Shown here: positions 1-8,192 of the stretch, one piece after another | Numbering within the stretch: the stretch's first letter is position 1 | Layout of the letters: each line of letters begins with the position of its first letter | DNA from: Lachnospiraceae bacterium | Lineage (GTDB): Bacteria; Bacillota; Clostridia; Lachnospirales; Lachnospiraceae | Length of the DNA: 64,000 bases | Assembly (NCBI GenBank): GCA_003447295.1 | Contig: DLZQ01000067.1 | Location: 8,936-72,935 of the forward strand | Reading direction: 5' to 3' | Translations under genes and position numbers: made by a program | The notes under the pieces: model-generated | Databases searched by the model: none | What the model was told of the DNA's origin: nothing | Seen by the model: only the letters and a program-made list of their open reading frames with translations

Positions 1-756
1 AGTAACGGCATGGCGGGTGCAGCCATTTTGGCGGCGAAAGCAGCCTATCGTACCGGAGCCGGCATGGTAAAGGTGATTACCGCGGAAGAGAACAGACAGA
101 TCATACAGCAGGGGATTCCGGAAGCGTTGTACGGCTCCTACAGACAGCTGACAGAGAGCTTAGACTGGGCGGATGTCATCGCCATTGGTCCCGGCATCGG
201 CAGAGAAGAACAGGCACTGCAATGTCTGAAGACCGTGGTGGAGAGAAGCAGGAAGCCGCTGGTGCTGGATGCAGATGCCCTAAACCTCCTGGCAGAGGAG
301 AACGGCAGGATGCTGGCAGAAGAACTGCGCGTTCAGGGTGCGGAAGGCAGAGTGATCCTTCTGACACCTCACGTGGGGGAATTGTCAAGACTGCTAAAAC
401 GGACGACCTCAGAGTGCAAGGACGACCTCCCCGCATGTGCGAAAATACTGGCCAAACGATTTCATGCCGTAGCAGTTGCCAAGGATGCGAGGACTGTGGT
501 ATGTAAGGAACAGGGAGCCTGTTATCTGAATACCACGGGCAACAGCGGAATGGCTACGGCAGGCAGCGGAGATGTGCTGACCGGCGTGATCCTGGGATTG
601 CTGGCGCAGGGAATGGATGCCCCGGAGGCTGCGACCTGTGGCGTATATCTGCACGGCATGGCAGGAGATCTGGCGGCCGGACTTCATACCGAATATGGTG
701 TGATGGCGGGAGATATCGCCGAATGTCTGATGAAAAATCAAAATAAGAAAGCGTGA
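1..756 (+). CDS. nnrD: ADP-dependent NAD(P)H-hydrate dehydratase (5' partial)
   Basis: Repairs hydrated, damaged NADH/NADPH (NAD(P)HX) in the cytoplasm, using ADP or ATP. The reading frame is open from base 1, so the gene begins outside the window. In this family the domain may stand alone or follow an NnrE epimerase domain, and which applies here cannot be seen. Visible family features are the glycine-rich NGMAGAAILAAKAA near the left edge and the signature GNSGMATAGSGDVLTGV about 65 residues from the C-terminus. The latter is the nucleotide/substrate loop with its conserved Asp. The stop lies 4 bp before alanine racemase, a neighbour pair common in Firmicutes, so the two are probably co-transcribed. 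Confidence 0.9.
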   Translation, partial: SNGMAGAAILAAKAAYRTGAGMVKVITAEENRQIIQQGIPEALYGSYRQLTESLDWADVIAIGPGIGREEQALQCLKTVVERSRKPLVLDADALNLLAEENGRMLAEELRVQGAEGRVILLTPHVGELSRLLKRTTSECKDDLPACAKILAKRFHAVAVAKDARTVVCKEQGACYLNTTGNSGMATAGSGDVLTGVILGLLAQGMDAPEAATCGVYLHGMAGDLAAGLHTEYGVMAGDIAECLMKNQNKKA

Positions 757-760
757 AAAT

Positions 761-1960
761 ATGACGAGAGAACTGCAGGAAAAATTAGAGTCCTATCAAC
801 GGGTATGGGCGGAAGTGGATCTGGATGCCATCTGGGAAAATATGGTCCATATGAAAGAAAATATTGCGGAGAACACGAAAATACTGGCAGTCATTAAGAC
901 GGACGGATATGGTCATGGTGGTGTCCCCATTGCGAAAATGTTAGAGCAGCTGGATTTCATGTTCGGCTATGCAGCAGCTACTTATGAAGAGGCACATGTA
1001 CTCAGAGAAGCAGGCGTGAAGAAACCGATCCTGATCCTGGGATATACTTTTCCCTATTGCTACGAAGAACTGATCCGGGAGGAGATCCGTCCGGCAGTCT
1101 ACCGCAGGGATACGGTGGAAGAGCTGGCCGCAGCAGCGGCAAAGGTCGGAAAGAAAGCAAAGGTTCATATCAAGGTAGATACCGGCATGGGCAGAATCGG
1201 CATTACGCCGGATGAGGAAGGACTGGAGTTCGTCAGATTCCTTATAGAGCATCCGGAGCTGGAGGTGGAGGGTATTTTTACCCATTTTGCCAAATCCGAT
1301 GAGGCGGATAAGACTTCGGCGAATCATCAGCTGGAGCTTTTTCAGAATTTTATTAACAAAATACAGACAGAACTGGGGATTACTATTCCTGTCAAACACT
1401 GCTCCAACAGTGCTGCAATCTTGGAAATGCCCCAGGCGAATATGGATATGGTTCGGGCGGGAATCACGACCTACGGTCTGTATCCTTCTGAAGAAGTAAG
1501 TAAAGACATTGTACCCCTGCGGGCAGCCATGTCTCTCTACAGCCATATTGTATACTGCAAGATGATTCATGCGGGACAGAGCGTCAGCTACGGTGGGCTG
1601 TTTACAGCACAGAAGGACACCAGAGTAGCCACGATCCCCGTAGGTTACGGAGACGGCTATCCCAGAAGCCTGTCCGGAAGAGGCTATGTACTGATCCACG
1701 GGAAGAGGGCACCGATCCTCGGAAGAGTCTGTATGGATCAGTTCATGGTGGATATTTCGGAGATCCCGGAAGCAATGGATGGCGACAAAGTAACGCTTCT
1801 CGGTATGGACGGCACAGAACGGATCACAGCGGAAGAACTTGGAGAACTTTCCGGCAGATTTAATTATGAATTTGTCTGTGATCTGGGGAAAAGAATTCCC
1901 AGGGTCTACATACAGCATGGTGAGATCACAGAAGTAAGAGACTATTTTGAAAATTTCTGA
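761..1960 (+). CDS. alr: Alanine racemase
   Basis: PLP-dependent interconversion of L- and D-alanine, supplying D-Ala for peptidoglycan. At 399 residues it has the usual family length. The PLP lysine is K46 in the motif AVIKTDGYGHG, and the second catalytic base is the Tyr near residue 277 in SVSYGGLF. The conserved VGYGDGYPR and CMDQFMVD segments of the C-terminal beta domain follow. Position 8 of the lysine motif departs slightly from the more common KANAYGHG. It lies 4 bp after nnrD and 74 bp before mazF, the same alr-toxin order as in Bacillus. Confidence 0.97.
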   Translation: MTRELQEKLESYQRVWAEVDLDAIWENMVHMKENIAENTKILAVIKTDGYGHGGVPIAKMLEQLDFMFGYAAATYEEAHVLREAGVKKPILILGYTFPYCYEELIREEIRPAVYRRDTVEELAAAAAKVGKKAKVHIKVDTGMGRIGITPDEEGLEFVRFLIEHPELEVEGIFTHFAKSDEADKTSANHQLELFQNFINKIQTELGITIPVKHCSNSAAILEMPQANMDMVRAGITTYGLYPSEEVSKDIVPLRAAMSLYSHIVYCKMIHAGQSVSYGGLFTAQKDTRVATIPVGYGDGYPRSLSGRGYVLIHGKRAPILGRVCMDQFMVDISEIPEAMDGDKVTLLGMDGTERITAEELGELSGRFNYEFVCDLGKRIPRVYIQHGEITEVRDYFENF

Positions 1961-2034
1961 CGGATCAAAGGTGTTCGTATAACTCCGTAAGAATCGGCAA
2001 TACTTATCCTAAATCGCTGATATAAGGAGTAGAA

Positions 2035-2376
2035 ATGAGAAGAGGAGATGTCTATTACGCGGATCTGCGGCCGGTGATCGGCTCGGAACAGGGCGGTATC
2101 AGACCGGTGCTCATCATCCAGAATGATGTTGGCAACAAACACAGTCCTACCGTGATCTGCGCTGCAATCACCTCAAAGATGAATAAGGCGAAGCTGCCTA
2201 CACACATTGAATTAAATGCCCGTCTTTATGATATGGATAAGGATTCGGTAGTGCTTCTGGAACAACTGCGCACCATTGACAAGAAGAGATTAAAGGATAA
2301 AGTATGTCATCTCGACGGTGATATTATGCGGAGAGTGAACCGGGCACTGAAGGTAAGTCTGGAACTGGATACATAG
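2035..2376 (+). CDS. mazF: MazF/EndoA-type mRNA interferase (type II toxin)
   Basis: PemK/MazF-family endoribonuclease of 113 residues that in characterised members cleaves mRNA at short sites and is held inactive by a small antitoxin. The N-terminus [20 protein letters not shown] is the family signature, with the conserved Arg in [12 protein letters not shown] following. [12 protein letters not shown] and [13 protein letters not shown] are further conserved blocks. A good ribosome site (aaggag) precedes the ATG at 2035. In B. subtilis the antitoxin gene ndoAI sits between alr and ndoA. Here only 74 bp separate alr from this gene, which is too little for an antitoxin, so any partner must be elsewhere or absent. 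Confidence 0.93.
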   Translation: MRRGDVYYADLRPVIGSEQGGIRPVLIIQNDVGNKHSPTVICAAITSKMNKAKLPTHIELNARLYDMDKDSVVLLEQLRTIDKKRLKDKVCHLDGDIMRRVNRALKVSLELDT

Positions 2377-2441
2377 TCTGATACCCTGCGTATCCAGAGG
2401 AATATATAAAAGAATTAAAATACGAAAGGATGAAATGAACG

Positions 2442-3842
2442 ATGGATATCAGTGGGCCTGTGACCATATTTCTCTTTTTCCTGCTGCTATTGGTAGATAT
2501 GTTTTTTTATGGATTTGATGCTGCCATTGACAACCTCAATGAAAAAGAGATCTTACATAAAGCAGAGGAAGAAAAGGATCGCCGGTCGGTGCGGCTTTCT
2601 GAGATGGTCAGCCGTCCGGGGATCTATATCAATACGGTACAGTTAGTCATTACGCTGATCAATATTCTAATGGGTGCCTTTTACCTGAATATCTGGCTGC
2701 AGACGATCGACGACGGCCTGCATGTGATCAATGTCGGCGGATTGTCGCTTCAAAATGTTCCCACGGGAGTGATCTCCGGGATTGCAACGGTATTGTCTTT
2801 TGTTGCCATGATTTATATTCTGCTGACCTTCGGAGTACTGATCCCGAGAAAAATGGCATCCAGAAAACCGGAAAAGTGGGCATATGCCTGCATTGATCCG
2901 ATCTTTTGGATTACGAGACTCTTATCTCCTTTGACGGGGCTGGTAAATCTGACTGCAAAGGGAATATTATTCCTCTTCGGTGTCCGCAATAACACAGATG
3001 AAAATGATGTGACCGAGGAAGAGATCATCAACATGGTACAGGAAGGTCATGAGCAGGGTGTCATCCAGGCAAGTGAAGCAGAGATGATCTCAAATATTTT
3101 TGAATACGGGGACAAGGAAGCCCAGGACATCATGACACACCGCGGAAGTATCGTAGCTATCGACGGCGAGACAAAGTTAAAGGATGCCATTGCTTCCATG
3201 CTGGGAGGTAAGAACAGCCGTTATCCGGTGTATGAAGAGAATATTGACCATATCATCGGTATCTTACATCTGAAGGATGCCATGAGGTTCCACATCAGCG
3301 ATGACAAGCTGGATGTGCCCATTGCGAAGCTGGATGGGTTGCTCAGAGAGCCTTATTTTGTGCCTCAGACAAAAAATATTGATGAACTGTTCAAAGAGAT
3401 GCAGTCCCAAAAACTTCAGATGGTCATTGTTGTAGACGAATACGGTCAGACCGACGGCTTGATCGCCATGGAGGACATCCTGGAGGAGATCGTCGGCAAT
3501 ATCATGGATGAATACGATGAAGACCAGGAATATATCAAGAACCGCGGTAAAGGCGAATATGTCATGGAAGGTAAGACACCGCTTAAGGAAGTGGAAGAGC
3601 TTTTAGACATTACCTTTGATGAGGAGGAATTCGAGACGTTAAACGGCTTTTTGATCTCCAGACTGGACAGAATCCCGGAGCCGGACGAGCAGTTTGATGT
3701 GGACTATAAGGGATATAATTTCAAGATCCTTTCCGTGGTCAAAAAAATGATCGGAAGTGTCCTCGTCAAAAAGCTTCCGGAGATAAAAACACAGGAGAAT
3801 GCAGAAGACGGACAATCAGTGCTTGAAGAAAAACAAAAATAA
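2442..3842 (+). CDS. CorC/HlyC-type transporter (DUF21 + CBS pair)
   Basis: Membrane protein of the CNNM/CorC/hemolysin-C family, whose members act in Mg2+ or Co2+ transport. Order of parts in 466 residues: an N-terminal membrane domain with about four hydrophobic segments (roughly residues 5-25, 65-85, 105-135, 150-175), then a two-CBS region (about 215-350) ending in VVDEYGQTDGLIAMEDILEEIVG, the classic second-CBS signature, then a C-terminal CorC_HlyC domain (about 365-450). The tail is acidic and charged. It is preceded by a weak ribosome site (aaagga). The promoter of yebC overlaps its last codons. The substrate cannot be told from sequence. Confidence 0.88.
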   Translation: MDISGPVTIFLFFLLLLVDMFFYGFDAAIDNLNEKEILHKAEEEKDRRSVRLSEMVSRPGIYINTVQLVITLINILMGAFYLNIWLQTIDDGLHVINVGGLSLQNVPTGVISGIATVLSFVAMIYILLTFGVLIPRKMASRKPEKWAYACIDPIFWITRLLSPLTGLVNLTAKGILFLFGVRNNTDENDVTEEEIINMVQEGHEQGVIQASEAEMISNIFEYGDKEAQDIMTHRGSIVAIDGETKLKDAIASMLGGKNSRYPVYEENIDHIIGILHLKDAMRFHISDDKLDVPIAKLDGLLREPYFVPQTKNIDELFKEMQSQKLQMVIVVDEYGQTDGLIAMEDILEEIVGNIMDEYDEDQEYIKNRGKGEYVMEGKTPLKEVEELLDITFDEEEFETLNGFLISRLDRIPEPDEQFDVDYKGYNFKILSVVKKMIGSVLVKKLPEIKTQENAEDGQSVLEEKQK

Positions 3843-3851
3843 TGCTATGAT
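3823..3851 (+). promoter_or_regulatory. Sigma-A-type promoter for yebC
   Basis: TTGAAG at 3823-3828, a 17-bp spacer, and TATGAT at 3846-3851. The -35 lies inside the 3' end of the preceding CorC-like gene. The predicted transcript starts near 3858 and gives a leader of about 65 nt before yebC. Confidence 0.6.
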
Positions 3852-3923
3852 AAAAAAAGCGTTATTGCGCAGGAGTTGCGCATACAAAGAGAAAGAAACT
3901 TTAAATTCAAAGGAGTAATAAAG

Positions 3924-4652
3924 ATGTCAGGACATTCTAAATTTGCTAATATTAAGCATAAAAAAGAGAAAAACGATGCAGCAAAGGGTAAGATTTTCAC
4001 TATTATCGGACGTGAAATTGCAGTCGCTGTAAAAGAGGGCGGTCCCGATCCTGCCAACAACTTTAAGCTGGCAACCGTTATTGCCAAAGCTAAGGCGAAC
4101 AACATGCCCAATGATACTATTGACCGCGGTATTAAAAAGGCAGCCGGCGATGTAGGCAATGTAAACTACAAGTACGTGACTTACGAAGGTTACGGTCCCA
4201 ACGGTATCGCCATCATCGTAGATGCACTTACCGACAATACCAACCGTACCGCTGCAAATGTCAGAAGCGCATTCACCAAGGGACAGGGTAACGTAGGTAC
4301 TCCCGGATGCGTATCCTTTATGTTCGATAAAAAGGGTCAGATCATCGTGGACAAGGAAGAGTGTGATATGGAAGCGGATGATCTGATGATGACAGCACTG
4401 GATGCCGGTGCGGAAGACTTCTCCGAAGAGGAGGACAGCTTCGAGATCCTGACCGATCCCGATAATTTCGAAGAGGTACGTAAAGCACTGGAGGATGCCG
4501 GAATCCCTATGATCAGTGCGGAAGTCACCATGATTCCTCAGAATTATGTAACTCTGACCGATGAGACTGCCGTGAAGAATTTACAGAGAACACTGGATCT
4601 GTTAGAAGACGATGATGACGTTCAGGCAGTATACCACAACTGGGACGAATAA
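3924..4652 (+). CDS. yebC: YebC/PmpR family protein
   Basis: Member of the YebC/TACO1 family of 242 residues. Family members have been described as transcription regulators and, more recently, as factors that help ribosomes through proline-rich stretches. The start at 3924 (MSGHSKFANIKHKKEK) is the canonical family N-terminus and follows aaggag at the right distance. An in-frame ATG at 3876 has no such support. Conserved blocks include ARKAK-like IAKAKANNMPNDTIDRGIKK and YEGYGPNGIAIIVDALTDN. It has its own promoter overlapping the gene before it. It is not next to ruvC, its usual partner in many bacteria. Confidence 0.95.
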   Translation: MSGHSKFANIKHKKEKNDAAKGKIFTIIGREIAVAVKEGGPDPANNFKLATVIAKAKANNMPNDTIDRGIKKAAGDVGNVNYKYVTYEGYGPNGIAIIVDALTDNTNRTAANVRSAFTKGQGNVGTPGCVSFMFDKKGQIIVDKEECDMEADDLMMTALDAGAEDFSEEEDSFEILTDPDNFEEVRKALEDAGIPMISAEVTMIPQNYVTLTDETAVKNLQRTLDLLEDDDDVQAVYHNWDE

Positions 4653-4672
4653 ATCGAAAGGGTAGGGGCAGT

Positions 4673-5617
4673 ATGGAAAAACTTGCTATTGTAGTTCCTT
4701 GTTATAATGAGGAAGAGGTATTGAAGATTGCTTCCGAAGCACTGAGGGGTGTGCTGGATGATCTGATCCACAAGGGGAAGATTGCGGAAGACAGTTTTAT
4801 TCTGTTTGTAAATGATGGCAGTAAGGATCGCACCTGGGAGCTGATCGAAGAAGAACATAAAGCGCATCCGGTACAGGTATGCGGCGTGAAGCTGGCAGGC
4901 AATGTGGGACATCAGTTCGCACTGACTGCCGGACTGATCACGGCAATGGATCTGTCCGATGTGACGGTTTCCATCGATGCGGATTTACAGGATGATGTGG
5001 CCGTGATCGAAGAGATGATCGATAAGTTCCATAATGGCTGTGACATCGTATACGGTGTCCGCAAGGAACGTAAGACCGATACTTTCTTCAAACGTACCAC
5101 CGCACAGGGCTTCTATAAGGTTATGGAGATGATGGGCGTTAAGACGGTTTACAATCATGCGGATTTCCGCCTGATGTCCAAGCGTGCGGTAGAACAGTTC
5201 TCCAAATATCAGGAGACGAACCTGTTCTTAAGAGGCATGATGCCTCTGATCGGATACCAGACCGACTGTGTCTACTATGACCGTAAGGAAAGAGTCGCCG
5301 GAGAGTCCAAGTATCCGCTGAAGAAAATGCTGGCACTGGCATTTAATGGAATCTCTTCTTTCAGTGTCAAGCCGATCAGCATGATTTTGGGAGCCGGCAT
5401 GATCATTGTATTTTTAAGCATTCTGGCTGCAATCTATGCATTGATCTCTTATTGTACCGGACATGTGGTACCGGGCTGGACTTCCCTGATCCTGTCCATC
5501 TGGTTCTTAGGCGGCATTCAGCTTATGGCCATCGGACTGGTAGGTCAGTATATTGGTAAGATTTACATTGAGGTAAAACATCGTCCCAGATATAACATCG
5601 AAAAGGTACTGAAATAA
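4673..5617 (+). CDS. Family 2 glycosyltransferase with two C-terminal membrane helices
   Basis: Looks like a DPM1/GtrB-type enzyme that transfers a sugar from a nucleotide donor to a polyprenyl phosphate at the cytoplasmic membrane face. The GT-A fold starts with IVVPCYNEEEVL. FVNDGSKDRTW binds the donor, and the DADLQDD motif near residue 105 holds the metal-binding Asp residues. Two hydrophobic helices occupy about residues 235-262 and 270-298. Total length of 314 residues is typical. Its stop overlaps the start of the next membrane gene by one base (TAATG), so the two are translationally coupled and probably function together in decorating or building an envelope glycan. The sugar is unknown. 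Confidence 0.9.
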   Translation: MEKLAIVVPCYNEEEVLKIASEALRGVLDDLIHKGKIAEDSFILFVNDGSKDRTWELIEEEHKAHPVQVCGVKLAGNVGHQFALTAGLITAMDLSDVTVSIDADLQDDVAVIEEMIDKFHNGCDIVYGVRKERKTDTFFKRTTAQGFYKVMEMMGVKTVYNHADFRLMSKRAVEQFSKYQETNLFLRGMMPLIGYQTDCVYYDRKERVAGESKYPLKKMLALAFNGISSFSVKPISMILGAGMIIVFLSILAAIYALISYCTGHVVPGWTSLILSIWFLGGIQLMAIGLVGQYIGKIYIEVKHRPRYNIEKVLK

Positions 5618-7173
5618 TGAATTATAAAAAAGGCATTTTAAGTGTTGTATTGTGGTTCATTTATGCAATCATAGCGGGCACCGGACTGGTAGGCACGACA
5701 ATGGTCATGCTGCCGGAGGGCGGTTCCCGCCCGATCGGCCTTGTTATCGCAGGCGTATGGCTTGCGGTGACAGGGCTGGTTGTTTTTCTGTTACATAGAT
5801 GCCTGCAGGCGAAATGGACACAAAGCGCTGAAAACTCCGGACAGATGAAGCTGATCATCGAAGGAGTGATTGCAGTAGCTCTGATTGCTGTGGGAATCGT
5901 ACTTCGTGTAAGAGAAATTATGCTGTATGATATCTCCGGGGAGGGTGGTAACATCTGGTTTGACGCGGTAAAGGTCACAGAGACCACGCGGATCCCTCAG
6001 GTGGTGCATGGTGCAGTATATTTTTATTTGCAGGTACTTCACGGTCTGCTTGTGTTTTTAGGTAATAAAATGACGGCGGCACTGGTACTGCAGCTGGTAT
6101 TGCAGATTCTGACCGGAATCTTTTTATATTTTGCAGTACGAAAATTGACCGGTACGGTGGCTGCTGTGGTGGCTCTTGGATACTGGATGCTGTGTCCTGC
6201 TCTGTCGGGAACGATGATTTTAGGCCCGGAACCGTTATATCAGTTGTTGTGGATGATCGGCCTGTGTGTATGCGTGGAAGCATTGGATAGTTTCAGACAA
6301 CGGGGAGACACTCCCGGTATCCATTCTGTAGGCGGATTTTTCTTAGGTGGCATTGCCATAGGAATTCTTGCTTACCTGGATGTGACGGGTCTGCTTTTGC
6401 TGCTCGTAGTGTTTTCCGTGCTTTTTCTGGAGACAAAGCAGCCGGTAAAATGGATGCGCAGAATCGGTGCAGGAGTGTTAGGTCTGTTCGGTACTGCAGT
6501 GGCATTTTTTGCCTGCATTGCTCTGGACGCTTTGGGCAGTGGGAAGCAGATGGAGAATGTGCTTCTGGCATGGTGGAAAGTCTTTTCCCCCGGGAAATTC
6601 ACATGGATTGCTCTCTATGAACAGCCGAACCTCTACACTTATGTGCCTTATCAGGTGGTAGCAGCCATTATGGTTACGATCCTTGCAAGCGGTGTATTCA
6701 GTTACTGGTGCAGGATAAAATGCGAAAGACAGTCCGTGTGGCTTGCACAGGTGTTAGCACTTGGAATCTTAAGTGGTTACGGAATGTTAAGTGAGGACAT
6801 GCCGGGATTTACGCTTTTGTATCTGCTGCTGGCCATAGTTGCCGGTGCAGGAATACAGGCGATTCTGCCGTACGAAATGGAACGACTGCGGGATGCTGGC
6901 GGGATGCCGTCTGAGACTGTTGAGGCGGTCCCCGTAGGAGCGGTTCCCCGAAAGCACAGACTGAAAGTACAGGATCTGGAGACTGAGGATCTGCCGGAGG
7001 AAGAGACGGCACCGGCAGCGGAAGAGGTTCCGGAGACAGACAAAATACAATTTATCGAAAATCCCCTGCCTCTGCCGAAAAAGCATGTGCCTAAGGTGTT
7101 GGATTATAAGCTTGGTGATAATGTCGGCGATTATGATTATCCGGTAGCGGATGATGACGATTTTGATCATTAA
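5617..7173 (+). CDS. Polytopic membrane protein with acidic C-terminal tail, partner of a GT2 enzyme
   Basis: Not recognised by name. The 518-residue protein has about ten hydrophobic segments over residues 1-415, including a long soluble or extracytoplasmic-looking loop around residues 100-130. A charged tail of about 90 residues ends in DDDDFDH. The layout (many helices, early loop with Glu/Asp, coupling to a polyprenyl-phosphate GT) resembles GT-C glycosyltransferases such as the ArnT/GT39 group, which use polyprenyl-linked sugars. No catalytic motif was identified with certainty, so this remains an inference. The tail block FIENPLPLPKKHVPKVLDY stands out as a possible conserved cytoplasmic motif. 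A terminator follows at 7196. Confidence 0.6.
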   Translation: MNYKKGILSVVLWFIYAIIAGTGLVGTTMVMLPEGGSRPIGLVIAGVWLAVTGLVVFLLHRCLQAKWTQSAENSGQMKLIIEGVIAVALIAVGIVLRVREIMLYDISGEGGNIWFDAVKVTETTRIPQVVHGAVYFYLQVLHGLLVFLGNKMTAALVLQLVLQILTGIFLYFAVRKLTGTVAAVVALGYWMLCPALSGTMILGPEPLYQLLWMIGLCVCVEALDSFRQRGDTPGIHSVGGFFLGGIAIGILAYLDVTGLLLLLVVFSVLFLETKQPVKWMRRIGAGVLGLFGTAVAFFACIALDALGSGKQMENVLLAWWKVFSPGKFTWIALYEQPNLYTYVPYQVVAAIMVTILASGVFSYWCRIKCERQSVWLAQVLALGILSGYGMLSEDMPGFTLLYLLLAIVAGAGIQAILPYEMERLRDAGGMPSETVEAVPVGAVPRKHRLKVQDLETEDLPEEETAPAAEEVPETDKIQFIENPLPLPKKHVPKVLDYKLGDNVGDYDYPVADDDDFDH

Positions 7174-7195
7174 AATAATAAAAACAGGACATACT

Positions 7196-7245
7196 AAAAG
7201 ACGATACTAAGGTAAGATGCCTTTGTGTCGTCTTTTTTGTTTTTA
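7196..7245 (+). terminator. Intrinsic terminator after the glycosyltransferase operon
   Basis: Arms AAAAGACGA (7196-7204) and TCGTCTTTT (7228-7236), with inner AAGG/CCTT pairing, followed by a T-rich run (TTTTTTGTTTTTATATTT). Lies just after the stop at 7173. Confidence 0.85.
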
Positions 7246-7289
7246 TATTTCAAAAATCATAAATCATTGAAACAGGGAGGGCACAGACC

Positions 7290-8042
7290 GTGCAGAATCA
7301 TAAAAAAAACGATCAGAACAGGAACGAAGCGCCGAAGACCGAAGCACCGAAGACCGAAGCACCAAAGACCGAAGCGGAAGAGCACAGAGATGAACGGATT
7401 GAAAAAACAGGGCAGCTGACATTGTCAGATGAAGTTTCCGGAAAAAAGATTCATCTGCTGACCATCATCGGTGAGATCGAGGGTCATGAAAATCTCTCAG
7501 GCAATTCCAAGACCACAAAATACGAACATATTCTTCCACAGCTGGCAGCAATCGAAGACAGTGAGGAGATCGGAGGTGTTCTGGTGTTATTAAATACCAT
7601 GGGTGGGGATGTGGAAGCGGGACTGGCTATTGCGGAGATGTTAGCCTCCTTAAGCAAGCCCACGGTATCTTTGGTGCTGGGCGGCAGTCATTCCATCGGT
7701 GTACCCATTGCGGTGAGTTGTAAGTATTCTTTTATTGTACCGACAGGGACTATGGTGATTCATCCGGTACGGATGAACGGCATGGTGATCGGTGTGCCCC
7801 AGACATTTGAATATTTTAAGCTGATCCAGGACAGGATCACGGGATTTGTGTGCAGACATTGCAAGATCAGCAGACAGAAGCTGGAAGATCTTATGATGGA
7901 AACCGGTTTCCTCACAAAAGATGTGGGAAGCATTCTGGTGGGGGAAGAAGCGGTAAATACAGGTATTATCGATGAAGTAGGCGGTATCGACCGGGCAATC
8001 GGCAAACTTAGGGAGATGATCGGGGATGATCAGGTGCAATAG
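7290..8042 (+). CDS. TepA-like ClpP-family serine protease
   Basis: ClpP-fold protein of the TepA/YmfB group, 250 residues, which lies next to ftsK in many Firmicutes; TepA has been linked to signal-peptide handling during secretion. It starts with GTG at 7290 behind gggagg. After a repetitive, charged N-terminal arm (residues 1-40), the crotonase/ClpP fold begins near residue 50 (KKIHLLTIIGEIEGHE). The likely nucleophile is S135 in GGSHSIGVP and the likely general base H158 in MVIHPVRM. No signal peptide is visible, so it is probably cytoplasmic. It sits between a strong terminator and the ftsK promoter and is likely transcribed alone or from its own weak promoter. Confidence 0.85.
   Translation: MQNHKKNDQNRNEAPKTEAPKTEAPKTEAEEHRDERIEKTGQLTLSDEVSGKKIHLLTIIGEIEGHENLSGNSKTTKYEHILPQLAAIEDSEEIGGVLVLLNTMGGDVEAGLAIAEMLASLSKPTVSLVLGGSHSIGVPIAVSCKYSFIVPTGTMVIHPVRMNGMVIGVPQTFEYFKLIQDRITGFVCRHCKISRQKLEDLMMETGFLTKDVGSILVGEEAVNTGIIDEVGGIDRAIGKLREMIGDDQVQ
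7326..7375 (+). repeat. Three tandem 15-bp units in the tepA-like gene
   Basis: Units of 15 bp at 7326-7340, 7341-7355 and 7356-7370, plus a partial fourth unit. They differ by only a base or two and encode repeated A-P-K-T-E. The unit is a multiple of three, so copy-number changes would keep the frame. Confidence 0.9.
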
Positions 8043-8050
8043 AAAAAAGG

Positions 8051-8079
8051 ATGACAAGGCAGTGGAAAAATGATATACT
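8051..8079 (+). promoter_or_regulatory. Sigma-A-type promoter for ftsK
   Basis: ATGACA (8051-8056), 17-bp spacer, TATACT (8074-8079). Predicted start near 8086, leaving a leader of about 107 nt before the ftsK ATG. Nothing else is recognisable in the 150-bp gap. Confidence 0.65.
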
Positions 8080-8192
8080 TCTAATTATGACTATTATGCT
8101 AACGTAAAAGAATAGCATCGAAGATACGATTTTACGAATGTGGTTCTGAATAGTTATATTAGTATTAACATTAAAGTTAGGGGTATGATGAC

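Noticed and set aside
941-1918. Long minus-strand frame of 325 codons opposite alr
   Set aside because: Shadow frame: no ribosome site, no family resemblance, and alr on the plus strand is unmistakable.
2363-2397. Terminator after mazF
   Set aside because: CTGGATAC/GTATCCAG arms are 8 bp, but the loop is long and no T-run follows.
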